Positions 1 through 7,402 of a stretch of 15,194 nt of DNA are shown here, piece by piece. Under the pieces are notes generated by a model. That model was not told the origin of the DNA and did not search any database. It worked only from the letters and a program-made list of their open reading frames with translations. Source of the DNA: DASUPK01 sp036505735 (GTDB taxonomy: Bacteria; Actinomycetota; Thermoleophilia; Solirubrobacterales; 70-9); assembly GCA_036505735.1 (NCBI GenBank), contig DASXSZ010000189.1, positions 1-15,194 of the forward strand. Reading direction: 5' to 3'. Position numbers and translations under genes: made by a program. Position 1 is the stretch's first letter; every line of letters starts with the position of its first letter.

Positions 1-1
1 G

Positions 2-1450
2 CTGCTCGGCGAGCTCTCTCGCCCCGAGCTCGGCTCGCGGATGTGCGACCTCGACCACGCCGACGCGATCCTGGTTGTCGGCGTCGACCCGCTGCACGAG
101 ATGCCGATCCTCGACCTGCGCATCCGCAAGGCGGTCAGGCGCGGGTCGGCGAAGCTGCTGGTCGCCTCCGAGCGCCCCACCGCCCTCGACGGCGGTGCGG
201 CCGAGGCCGTCCGCTACGCGCCCGGAGAAGCCGCGGCCTTCGTCGCCGCCCTTTCTGGCGCGCTCGGCGCCGAGAGCTACGCCCCAGACGGCCCGTTCCG
301 CAGGGAGGCCGCCACGTTCGCCGAGTCGCTGCGTGGTGCTCCGGATCAGACGATCGTCTGGGGTGAGCGGCTCTGGCGCAGCCCCGGGGCGGTCGAGGCA
401 CTCCACGCCTGCGCCCGTGCGCTCGAGATGCACCAGCGGATCGGGCCCGGACTTCTCGAGGTTCCGGAGGAGTCAAACGGGCGGGGGCTGCGCGAGGTCG
501 GCTGCCTGCCCGGAGCGAAGCCCGGGCTCTCGCCTGTCGACGCCGGCCGGGGAAGCGCGCGGATCAAGGACGGTCTCGCCGCCCACGAGCTCGGCGCCAT
601 GCTGCTGGTCAACTCCGACCCGGTCCGCACCCACCCCGACTCCGACGGCTGGCGCAAGGCGCTCGCCGGCAGCTTCGTCGTCTCGATCGCCTCCTTCGAG
701 GACGACTCGACCCGCCACGCGAACATCGTGATCCCGGCCGAGACGCACGCCGAGAAGGAGGGCACGGTCACCCACCCCGATGGCCGCCTCCAGCGCCTGC
801 GGCGAAACGTGCCGCTGCCCGAGGGCATGATCCCCGGCTGGCGGTTCCTGGCCGCGGTCGCCGCGGAGCTCGGCATCGAGGTTGCCGCAGACTCGCCTGC
901 CGACGTATTCGACGCCCTGTCCTCGGATGTGCCCTTCTACGACACGCTGACCTACGAGGAGATCGGCGGCACGGGCCTCCGGTGGGGCGATCGAGATCCC
1001 GGCGCCTCGTGGGTCCCTCAGGATGCGCGGCGGGGGCCGACGGGGGCTCCCGAGGGAACTCCGACTGAAACGCCTAGCGGTCCCACGGAGACCGCCGCCG
1101 AATCTCGTGACAGGTCGCCCGAGGGAGCCCCCTCGGCCCCCGCCGATGGCCTTCTCCTCGGCACCTATCGCGACCTCTGGGCGGCGGACGTCACGAAGCG
1201 GAACCCGGCGTTGCGCTTCTTGATGCCCAAGCAGAAGCTCGAGCTGGCGGCGAAGGACGCCGAGACCCTGGAATTGGCAAACGGCGATGAGGTGACGGTC
1301 TCCGTCAACGGCTCGAGCATCGAGGCCACAGTCGCGATCCGTGAGCGGATGCGCGAGGGCGCGGCGTTCCTGATCGAGGGCACGGACGAGGCAAACGCCA
1401 ACGTGCTCGCCAACGGCGCGCCGCGCCGCATCGAGGTGACGAAGCGATGA
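2..1450 (+). CDS. nuoG: NADH-quinone oxidoreductase subunit G, C-terminal part (5' end outside window)
   Basis: Large iron-sulfur/molybdopterin-fold subunit of the peripheral arm of complex I. The frame is open from base 2 through the first ATG at 41, and the upstream residues (…PELGSRMCDLDHADAILVVG) read as normal NuoG, so the true start lies left of the window. The visible part covers the middle and end of the molybdopterin-oxidoreductase-like domain, including LLVNSDPVRTHPD and the block HANIVIPAETHAEKEGTV near 720-780, typical of NuoG/formate dehydrogenase-type proteins. It closes with a beta-rich C-terminal domain (about 1147-1447, with ANGDEVTVSVNG). The N-terminal ferredoxin-like domain and its Fe-S cysteines would be upstream. 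Its stop overlaps the nuoH start by 4 nt (ATGA). Odd: a 118-bp block with long inverted repeats (1028-1145) gives a Pro/Thr/Glu/Ser-rich low-complexity stretch of about 40 residues between the two domains. Identity is secure from sequence and from the nuoH-N genes that follow. Confidence 0.93.
   Translation: MLGELSRPELGSRMCDLDHADAILVVGVDPLHEMPILDLRIRKAVRRGSAKLLVASERPTALDGGAAEAVRYAPGEAAAFVAALSGALGAESYAPDGPFRREAATFAESLRGAPDQTIVWGERLWRSPGAVEALHACARALEMHQRIGPGLLEVPEESNGRGLREVGCLPGAKPGLSPVDAGRGSARIKDGLAAHELGAMLLVNSDPVRTHPDSDGWRKALAGSFVVSIASFEDDSTRHANIVIPAETHAEKEGTVTHPDGRLQRLRRNVPLPEGMIPGWRFLAAVAAELGIEVAADSPADVFDALSSDVPFYDTLTYEEIGGTGLRWGDRDPGASWVPQDARRGPTGAPEGTPTETPSGPTETAAESRDRSPEGAPSAPADGLLLGTYRDLWAADVTKRNPALRFLMPKQKLELAAKDAETLELANGDEVTVSVNGSSIEATVAIRERMREGAAFLIEGTDEANANVLANGAPRRIEVTKR
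1028..1145. repeat. 118-bp block with 23-bp imperfect terminal inverted repeats, in frame inside nuoG
   Basis: Left arm 1028-1051 and right arm 1123-1145 are reverse complements. 1028-1040 pairs perfectly with 1133-1145 (13 bp), then C1041 is a one-base bulge, and 1042-1051 pairs perfectly with 1123-1132 (10 bp). The loop is 71 nt and holds a smaller stem, CTCCG (1059-1063) with CGGAG (1086-1090). The nonamer CCCGAGGGA also recurs as a direct repeat at 1049-1057 and 1118-1126. The block is open in the nuoG frame and encodes a Gly/Pro/Thr/Glu/Ser-rich stretch between the catalytic-like and C-terminal domains, where actinobacterial NuoG proteins usually vary in length. The pairing is directly visible. 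That it is an inserted element (MITE- or REP-like) is inference, since no clear target-site duplication is present. Confidence 0.7.
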
Positions 1451-2448
1451 GCCTGCCCCTCGCCGAGGTCAACTACGTCGAGGCGACCTGGGTGATGGTG
1501 GTCAAGTCGATCATCATCTTCCTCGGCGTCTTCATGATCGTCCCGGTGCTGACGGTCGTTGAGCGCAAGCTGATCGGCCGCTTCCAGAACCGCTTCGGCC
1601 CCAACCGCGTCGGCCCGGTCGGTCTGGTCCAGCCGCTGGCGGACATCGTCAAGCTCGCGGGGAAGGAGATGTTCCGGCCTCAGGCGGCCGTGCCGTTCCT
1701 GTTCGCGATCGCCCCGGCGATCGTGATCTTCTCGGGCATCGTCACCCTGGCGATCCTGCCGTTCGGCAACGTCCAGGACGGCATCGGGCTTTACGGGATC
1801 GACGTCTCGATCGGCGTCCTCTACTTCTTCGCCTTCGGCTCGCTCTCGTTCTACGGCCTCCTGCTTGCGGGCTGGTCCTCGGGCTCCAAATACAGCTTCC
1901 TCGGCGCGATGCGCTCGGCGGCCCAGCTGATCTCCTACGAAGTCTCGATGGGCCTCTCGCTGCTGGGCGTCGTGATGATGACCGGCTCGCTCTCGCTCAC
2001 GCACATCGTCGACGGGCAGGGCGAGATCTGGAACATCGTCCCCCAGATCGTCGGCTTCCTGATCTTCATGATCGCCGGCTTCGCCGAGACCAACCGCGCG
2101 CCGTTCGACCTGCCGGAGGCCGACGCCGAGCTGGTCCAGGGCTACATGACCGAGTACGGCGGCATGCGCTTCGGCTCCTACCTGCTGGCCGAGTACCTCG
2201 AGATGTTCGTCGTCTCCGGGATCGCGGTCACCTTCTTCCTCGGCGGCTGGCAGGGCCCTGGCCCCGGCTGGCTCGACCCCGTCTGGATGGTGCTGAAGAC
2301 GCTCACCCTGGTCTGCTTCTTCATCTGGGTGCGCGCCACGCTGCCCCGGCTTCGCTACGACCAGCTGATGGCGATGGGCTGGAAGGTCCTGCTGCCGCTC
2401 GCCACCCTGAACATCGTCGTCACCGCCGTGATCGTGACGGTGAGCTGA
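1447..2448 (+). CDS. nuoH: NADH-quinone oxidoreductase subunit H
   Basis: Membrane subunit at the foot of the complex I peripheral arm; it lines the quinone chamber and links quinone reduction to the pumping subunits. 333 residues, the usual family length, with about eight hydrophobic helices. Both family signatures are visible: residues 39-70 (ERKLIGRFQNRFGPNRVGP onward), and residues 214-232, where ETNRAPFDLPEADAELVQGY carries the conserved acidic loop facing the quinone site. Starts at ATG 1447 inside the nuoG stop (ATGA overlap). Its TGA overlaps the nuoI ATG by one base (TGATG). Conserved throughout; nothing unusual was seen. Confidence 0.97.
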   Translation: MSLPLAEVNYVEATWVMVVKSIIIFLGVFMIVPVLTVVERKLIGRFQNRFGPNRVGPVGLVQPLADIVKLAGKEMFRPQAAVPFLFAIAPAIVIFSGIVTLAILPFGNVQDGIGLYGIDVSIGVLYFFAFGSLSFYGLLLAGWSSGSKYSFLGAMRSAAQLISYEVSMGLSLLGVVMMTGSLSLTHIVDGQGEIWNIVPQIVGFLIFMIAGFAETNRAPFDLPEADAELVQGYMTEYGGMRFGSYLLAEYLEMFVVSGIAVTFFLGGWQGPGPGWLDPVWMVLKTLTLVCFFIWVRATLPRLRYDQLMAMGWKVLLPLATLNIVVTAVIVTVS

Positions 2449-3026
2449 TGGAAGCGAAGCTCAACACCGAGGTGACCGACTGGAGCGCCTTCCCGTACCT
2501 GGAGAGCGCCGGGGACGTGATCTCGGTGCAGCGCGGGCCGAAGCCGGGCGGGGTCGGCGGCGCCTACCGCGCTTTCGGCGAGACGCTTCGCGGGCTGCGC
2601 ACCACCCTCGGCCGCGTCCTCGAGGGGACGGTGACCATCCAGTACCCCGAGGAGAAGACCCCTGTCTACCCGCGCTTCCGCGGGCGACACAAGCTCCACC
2701 GCTTCGAGGACACTGGCCTCGAGAAGTGCGTCGGCTGCTCGCTCTGCGCGGCCGCATGCCCGGCCGATTGCATCCGGGTGGTCGCCGCCGAGAACGATCC
2801 CGAGCACCGCGTCTCGGCGGGCGAGCGCTACGCAGAGGTCTACGAGATCAACCTCTCCCGCTGCATCTTCTGCGGCTACTGCGAGGTCGCCTGCCCCTTC
2901 GACGCGATCACGATGGGCCACGACTACGAGATGTCCGACTACAACCGCTCGGACCTGATCTTCACCAAGGAGATGCTCCTCGCCGAGCCGATCGACCGCA
3001 CGCCGCTGCGGAGTGAGGGCGAGTGA
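2448..3026 (+). CDS. nuoI: NADH-quinone oxidoreductase subunit I (2x[4Fe-4S] ferredoxin-type)
   Basis: Peripheral-arm subunit carrying clusters N6a and N6b, which pass electrons toward the terminal cluster N2. 192 residues. Two complete ferredoxin motifs are visible: Cys94, Cys97, Cys100 and Cys104-Pro (CVGCSLCAAACP), and Cys139, Cys142, Cys145 and Cys149-Pro (CIFCGYCEVACP). The preceding EEKTPVYPRFRGRHKLHRFEDTG stretch is typical of NuoI. The amphipathic N-terminal region (about 40-65) probably lies on the membrane next to NuoH. Starts at ATG 2448 in TGATG with nuoH. The stop overlaps the nuoJ GTG start by 4 nt. All eight cluster ligands are present. Confidence 0.97.
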   Translation: MEAKLNTEVTDWSAFPYLESAGDVISVQRGPKPGGVGGAYRAFGETLRGLRTTLGRVLEGTVTIQYPEEKTPVYPRFRGRHKLHRFEDTGLEKCVGCSLCAAACPADCIRVVAAENDPEHRVSAGERYAEVYEINLSRCIFCGYCEVACPFDAITMGHDYEMSDYNRSDLIFTKEMLLAEPIDRTPLRSEGE

Positions 3027-3559
3027 AGGAGGTCGCGTTCTTCGCCGGGGCGATCGGGGCGCTGGGAGGCGCGATCGCTGTGATCGCGCTCCGCAACGCC
3101 TTCTACAGCGTCCTCGCCCTGATCGTCCACCTGATCTCGCTCGCCGGGCTCTTCCTCCTGCTGCAGGGCGAGTTCATCGCCGCCGCGCAGATCGTGGTCT
3201 ACGCCGGGGCGGTGATGGTGCTCTACGTCTTCGTGGCCGCGTACGTCGGCAACGTCGACGAGCCCCTCTGGGAGCCGATCCCGGGCCAGCGCTTCATCGC
3301 GCCGCTGCTGGGCATCGCGCTGTTCGTCGAGCTTGCGATCGCGATCACCGGCTCGAGCCTTCAGGCGATCGACACCCAGGGCCCGACGGTCGAGCTCGGC
3401 TTCGGCTCGCCCTCCGCGATCGGCAAGCTTCTGCTGGAGCGCTTCCTGATCGCCTTCGAGGCGGCGTCGCTGCTGCTCCTTGTCGCAGCGGTCGGGGCGG
3501 TCGTGCTGGCGGGCCGCCACCGCGCCGCTGACGCCAGCGCCCCCCGGGAAACCGCCTGA
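3023..3559 (+). CDS. nuoJ: NADH-quinone oxidoreductase subunit J
   Basis: Small membrane-arm subunit of complex I between NuoH and the antiporter-like subunits; it contains the helix whose movement is tied to coupling. 178 residues with five hydrophobic helices. The family signature is at residues 56-70 (QIVVYAGAVMVLYVF), including the conserved Tyr60 and the Gly of the helix-3 bulge. Starts at GTG 3023 in the overlap GTGA with the nuoI stop; the codon after it (AAG) begins MKEVAFF, and a hydrophobic helix follows at once. Its TGA shares one base with the nuoK ATG. The C-terminus is short and hydrophilic (HRAADASAPRETA). Confidence 0.95.
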   Translation: MKEVAFFAGAIGALGGAIAVIALRNAFYSVLALIVHLISLAGLFLLLQGEFIAAAQIVVYAGAVMVLYVFVAAYVGNVDEPLWEPIPGQRFIAPLLGIALFVELAIAITGSSLQAIDTQGPTVELGFGSPSAIGKLLLERFLIAFEAASLLLLVAAVGAVVLAGRHRAADASAPRETA

Positions 3560-3858
3560 TGGACATCACCTGGTACCTCGTCCTCTCGGCGCTGCTCTTC
3601 GCCGTCGGGGTCTCGGGAGTGCTGCTCCGTCGCAGCCCGCTGGTGATCCTGCTCTGCCTCGAGCTGATGCTGAATGCGGGCAACCTGGCGCTGCTTGCCT
3701 TCTCCCGCTCGCTCGGCAACCAGGACGGCCAGGTCTTCGCCCTGATCGTGATGGTGATCGCGGCCTGCGAGGTGGTGGTGGGGCTCGGGATCATCGTCGC
3801 CGCCTACCGGCGCCGGATCCCGCTCAACGTCGACGACCTGCGCAGCCTCAGGGGGTAG
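3559..3858 (+). CDS. nuoK: NADH-quinone oxidoreductase subunit K
   Basis: Smallest membrane-arm subunit (MrpC/NuoK family), part of the chain of buried charges that couples NuoH to the pumping subunits. 99 residues, three transmembrane helices (about 4-23, 27-48, 58-82), as expected for the family. The two conserved membrane glutamates are present: Glu35 in LCLELMLNAGNL and Glu71 in AACEVVVGL (matching E. coli Glu36 and Glu72). ATG at 3559 overlaps the nuoJ stop by one base. It ends in TAG three bases before the nuoL TTG start. Confidence 0.96.
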   Translation: MDITWYLVLSALLFAVGVSGVLLRRSPLVILLCLELMLNAGNLALLAFSRSLGNQDGQVFALIVMVIAACEVVVGLGIIVAAYRRRIPLNVDDLRSLRG

Positions 3859-3861
3859 GAC

Positions 3862-5868
3862 TTGTCGGCGACCGCGTATGGCTGGCTCGTGCTCGCCTTC
3901 CCGCTCGCCGGGACGCTGATCGTCAGCCTGGGCTGGAGGGGGCTGCCGGGCCGGAGCGCCGGCTGGATCGCGACGGCGATGATCGGCCTCTCCTTCCTTG
4001 CCTCTATCGGCGCACTGGTGCAGATCCTCGGCGACCCGGTCGATGCCCGCCAGCACACCTCCTCCCTATACGACTACGCCAGCGCCGCCGGGCTGAACAT
4101 CCAGCTCAACGTCCTGGTCGACCCGCTCTCGGTCTACATGTGCCTGATCGTCAGCGGGGTCTCGGCGCTGATCCACCTCTACTCGATCAGCTACATGACC
4201 TCGGACCGGGGCTTCAACCGCTTCTTCGCGTACCTCAACTTCTTCGTCTTCTCGATGCTGCTGCTGGTCCTGGCGGGCAACCTGGTGCTGCTGATCGTCG
4301 GCTGGGCCTTCGTCGGCTTCGCCTCCTACGCCCTGATCAGCTTCTGGTACAGGCGCACGACCGCCACCCGCGCGGGGATGAAGGCCTTCGTCATCAACGT
4401 GGTCGGGGACGCCGGGATGGTGCTGGCCGCCTTCTTCATCTTCCGCGACCTCGGCACCTTCGACCTGCTCTCCATTTTCAGCAAGGCGCCCCAGACCTTC
4501 CACACCAATCAGGGCGTCGTGGTCGTGATCTGCCTGCTCCTGGTGGTCGGCGCCATCGCCAAGTCGGCGCAGGTCCCCCTCCACACCTGGCTGCCGGACG
4601 CGATGGAGGGCCCGACGCCGGTCTCCGCCCTGATCCACGCGGCGACCATGGTGACGGCCGGCGTCTACCTGATCGCCCGCTTTCACCCGCTGTTTGAGAT
4701 CGGGCTCACAGCTGCCGACATCGCCGCCTTCATCGGGTTGGCGACGCTGCTGATCGCGGCGACGATCGCCCTGGTCGTCACCGATCTGAAGCGGATCATC
4801 GCCTACTCCACCATGAGCCAGATCGGCTACATGGTTGTCGGGGTCGGGATCGGCGCCTACTCCGAGGGGCTCTTCCATCTGATGACCCACGCCTTCTTCA
4901 AGGCCCTCCTCTTCATGGCCGCGGGCTCGGTCATCGGAGCGATGGCGAACCGCCAGAACATCGACCTGATGGGCGGCTTCCGCAAGGCGATGCCGTTCAC
5001 CTCGGCGATGCTGCTGATCGGCGCCCTCGCCCTCGCCGCCTTCCCGCTGACCTCGGGCTGGTTCTCGAAGGACGAGATCCTCGACTTCGCCGCCTACCGG
5101 GGTGGCTTCTACGTGATCTTCACGATCGGCGGCTACATCGGCGCGCTGCTGACCGCCTTCTACGCGTTCCGGATCGGCTTCCGTGTGGTGTTCGGGGAAC
5201 CCTGCGAGGAGGCGCGCGAGCTCGAGGGCGGGCACATCCACCACGCCGAGCCCGAGAACCCGGCAACAGGCGAGAGGGAGGACACCGACGTCGGCTTCCC
5301 CGGCCCGACCCACCAGATCGCCGAGCGGGAGTGGCCGATGAGGATTGCGATGACGATTCTCGGGTTCGGGGCGCTGTTCGCGGGATTCATCCAGATCCCG
5401 GGGGTGGACGACGCGGTCCACAAGTTCCTGCACGGCTCGTTCCTCGATTCGAGCCTCTACGAGCAGGGGCCGAGCACAACCGCCGCCTATCGGGGCCTGC
5501 TGATCGGCGGCCTGATCTCGGTGCTCGGCATCGCGATCGCCTACTACGCCTACCTGCGCAGGCCGGGCACCACGGCCGCTCTGGTGGCGCGTTTCCCCTG
5601 GCTGCACGACTTCCTGGAGCGCAAGTGGTACTTCGACGAGGCGATCGACATCCTCGTCGTCCGCCCGGCGCTGGCCGTCGGCGGCTGGGCGAACAAGATC
5701 TTCGAGCGCTATGTGATCCAGGGGCTCGTCATGGGCGTCACCGACCTGGTCCGCGGCGCCAACGCCGGCGTGCGCGGCGCGCAATCCGGCTACCTGCGCT
5801 CCTACGCCCTGCTTCTGGTCACCGGGTTCGCGGGGCTCGGTCTCTACTTCCTCCTGCAGAGCTCGTGA
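3862..5868 (+). CDS. nuoL: NADH-quinone oxidoreductase subunit L (antiporter-like)
   Basis: Distal antiporter-like proton-channel subunit of complex I. 668 residues; about 14 core helices, a charged loop with HIHH (about 445-490), then the C-terminal segment expected to form the long lateral helix along the membrane arm plus a last TM helix. Visible channel residues: Lys234 (AKSAQ), His259 (SALIHAATM), Lys347 (THAFFKALLF) and Lys403 (GWFSKDEIL). Odd: the TM5 glutamate (Glu144 in E. coli, GWEGVG) is Ala149 here (GWAFVG; GCC at 4306-4308). Start: TTG 3862, three bases after nuoK and preceded by a G-rich ribosome-binding stretch (3850-3856). Val10 (GTG 3889) is an alternative but would cut into the first helix. 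NuoL rather than an MrpA/HyfB-type protein, from operon position and length. Confidence 0.96.
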   Translation: MSATAYGWLVLAFPLAGTLIVSLGWRGLPGRSAGWIATAMIGLSFLASIGALVQILGDPVDARQHTSSLYDYASAAGLNIQLNVLVDPLSVYMCLIVSGVSALIHLYSISYMTSDRGFNRFFAYLNFFVFSMLLLVLAGNLVLLIVGWAFVGFASYALISFWYRRTTATRAGMKAFVINVVGDAGMVLAAFFIFRDLGTFDLLSIFSKAPQTFHTNQGVVVVICLLLVVGAIAKSAQVPLHTWLPDAMEGPTPVSALIHAATMVTAGVYLIARFHPLFEIGLTAADIAAFIGLATLLIAATIALVVTDLKRIIAYSTMSQIGYMVVGVGIGAYSEGLFHLMTHAFFKALLFMAAGSVIGAMANRQNIDLMGGFRKAMPFTSAMLLIGALALAAFPLTSGWFSKDEILDFAAYRGGFYVIFTIGGYIGALLTAFYAFRIGFRVVFGEPCEEARELEGGHIHHAEPENPATGEREDTDVGFPGPTHQIAEREWPMRIAMTILGFGALFAGFIQIPGVDDAVHKFLHGSFLDSSLYEQGPSTTAAYRGLLIGGLISVLGIAIAYYAYLRRPGTTAALVARFPWLHDFLERKWYFDEAIDILVVRPALAVGGWANKIFERYVIQGLVMGVTDLVRGANAGVRGAQSGYLRSYALLLVTGFAGLGLYFLLQSS

Positions 5869-5897
5869 TGGTGGAACTGGTCATGGAGATGCCGTGA
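5868..5897 (+). other. 9-codon mini-ORF bridging nuoL and nuoM
   Basis: In the only real spacer of the nuo run (25 bp), an ATG overlaps the nuoL stop as TGATG (5866-5870). It opens MVELVMEMP, whose TGA overlaps the nuoM GTG start as GTGA (5894-5897). The same stretch contains GGAG (5885-5888), a reasonable ribosome-binding site for nuoM. The arrangement could pass ribosomes from nuoL to nuoM by coupling, matching the overlapping junctions elsewhere in the operon. A functional peptide is unlikely. It may equally be a by-product of a short GC-rich spacer. Confidence 0.3.
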
Positions 5898-7402
5898 TCG
5901 AGACTCTCCTCTGGGCGCCGCTCACCGCCGCGCTGGTCGCTGCGCTCTTCCCCGGCCGGATCTCGGGCTGGGTGGCGACGATCGGACCGCTCGCCTCGCT
6001 GGCCCTGGCGATCGCGGTGGTCGCGCGGTTCGATCCCTCGGGCGGCCTGCAGCACACGGTCGACTCGAGTTGGATCCCGGCCCTCGGCGTCCGCTATCAG
6101 CTCGGGGTGGATGGGATCAGCCTCTTCCTGGTCCTCCTCACCACCGTCCTCTGGTTCGCAGCAACGCTCTGGTCGGCGTTCAACCCGCCCGAGCGGCCAC
6201 GCCTCTACTTCCTCATGTTCGGCCTGGCGGAGACGGCGGTGCTCGGCGCCTTCCTCGCCCAGGACCTGATCCTCTTCGTCCTCTTCTTCGACCTGATGCT
6301 GATCCCGTTCTACTTCCTGTTCGGGAGCTGGGGGGCGGAGCATCCGGGGCGGCCGGAGGAGGGCGAGGGACCGATCAGGCCACAGGCCGCGACGATCAAG
6401 ATGATCGTCTACACGCTGGTCGGGTCGCTGCTGATGCTCGCCGGCGCGATCGCCACCGGCATCCTGACCGCCGACGGTGGCCCGGTCAGCTTCAACATCC
6501 AGTATCTCGCCACGCACCCCCTGGGATCCGGCAGCCAATACTGGATCTTCTGGTTCTTCGCCGCCGCGTTCCTGGTGAAGATGCCGGCCTTCCCGCTGCA
6601 CGGCTGGATGCCGGACGCTTATCGCGTCGCCCCGCTGCCGGCTCTCGCGCTGTTCTCAGGGGTGCTGTCGAAGGTGGGGGCCTACGGGTTCCTGCGGGTG
6701 GTCCTGCCGGTCTTTCCGGCGGCGACCAACCACTTCCAGGAGGTGATCCTGGCGATCGCGGTCGCCTCGATCCTCTACGGGTCGGTGATGGCGTTCACCC
6801 AGACGAGCGCCAGGCTGATCCTGGGGTACTCCTCGGTGGCGCAGCTCGGCTTCATCACACTTGGGATCTTCAGCCTGCGCCCCGATGGCGCCGACGGGGC
6901 GGTGCTCAACATGGTCAACCACGGGCTGGTGGTGGCGCCGCTGATGCTGATCTGCGTGCTACTCGTCGAGCGGACCGGCACCGACGACATCCGGCGGATG
7001 GGCGGCCTCGCGATGCGGGCGCCTGTGCTTGCGGCGCTGTTCCTGATCGCGACGCTCGCCCTGCTCGCAATGCCCGGCTCCGCCAACTTCATCGGCGAGT
7101 TCTACATCCTCAACGGGATCTTCCAGGCGAAGATCGTCTACGCCTTCGTCGCCGCGATCGGGATCGTGCTGTCCGCCTACTACGCGCTGCGCCTCTACCA
7201 GCACGCGATGCACAACCGCAAGCCGGATGGGATCGAGTCCCGCGAGGTCGGCTTGTTGCGGGGCACGGTGGTCGCCGGCCTGGTCGCGTGCATCGTCGGG
7301 CTGGCGCTCTGGCCGGGGCTGATCCTCCACCGGGCGGACGACTCCATACACGGGCAGCTGGCGAGCAGCCCGCAGGCCCCGACGCAGGTGGCTGAGCGAT
7401 GA
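5894..7402 (+). CDS. nuoM: NADH-quinone oxidoreductase subunit M (antiporter-like)
   Basis: Middle antiporter-like proton-pumping subunit of complex I. 502 residues, about 14 helices. Recognisable blocks: Lys229 and following (FLVKMPAFPLHGWMPDAYR), Lys260 (GVLSKVGAYGFLRVVLP), the SARLILGYSSVAQLGF helix, and Glu402 in the C-terminal half-channel (ANFIGEFYILNGIF). Odd: the TM5 glutamate (E. coli Glu144) is Asp133 here (FFDLMLIPFYFLFGSWG; GAC 6290-6292). The TM5-TM6 loop carries an extra acidic/Pro-rich stretch (about 148-165). Start: GTG 5894, 6 nt after GGAG and overlapping the stop of a bridging mini-ORF; the stop overlaps nuoN by 4 nt. NuoM rather than NuoL by order, length and lack of the lateral-helix extension. 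Confidence 0.96.
   Translation: MIETLLWAPLTAALVAALFPGRISGWVATIGPLASLALAIAVVARFDPSGGLQHTVDSSWIPALGVRYQLGVDGISLFLVLLTTVLWFAATLWSAFNPPERPRLYFLMFGLAETAVLGAFLAQDLILFVLFFDLMLIPFYFLFGSWGAEHPGRPEEGEGPIRPQAATIKMIVYTLVGSLLMLAGAIATGILTADGGPVSFNIQYLATHPLGSGSQYWIFWFFAAAFLVKMPAFPLHGWMPDAYRVAPLPALALFSGVLSKVGAYGFLRVVLPVFPAATNHFQEVILAIAVASILYGSVMAFTQTSARLILGYSSVAQLGFITLGIFSLRPDGADGAVLNMVNHGLVVAPLMLICVLLVERTGTDDIRRMGGLAMRAPVLAALFLIATLALLAMPGSANFIGEFYILNGIFQAKIVYAFVAAIGIVLSAYYALRLYQHAMHNRKPDGIESREVGLLRGTVVAGLVACIVGLALWPGLILHRADDSIHGQLASSPQAPTQVAER

Noticed and set aside
1022..1148. GATG on both sides of the nuoG palindromic block as a target-site duplication.
   Set aside because: Four bases that overlap the repeat edges are too short to be evidence of transposition.
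4313..4325. TCGGCTTCGCCTC in nuoL, matching the core of the dispersed repeat.
   Set aside because: Only 13 bases, no flanking palindrome arms, and it encodes the conserved VGFAS helix, so it is chance similarity.
4066..5784. Long - strand open frame (572 codons) opposite nuoL, and similar ones opposite other nuo genes.
   Set aside because: Composition is His/Asp/Glu/Arg-rich with no domain, as expected for the antisense of GC-rich codons. nuoL on the + strand is unambiguous.
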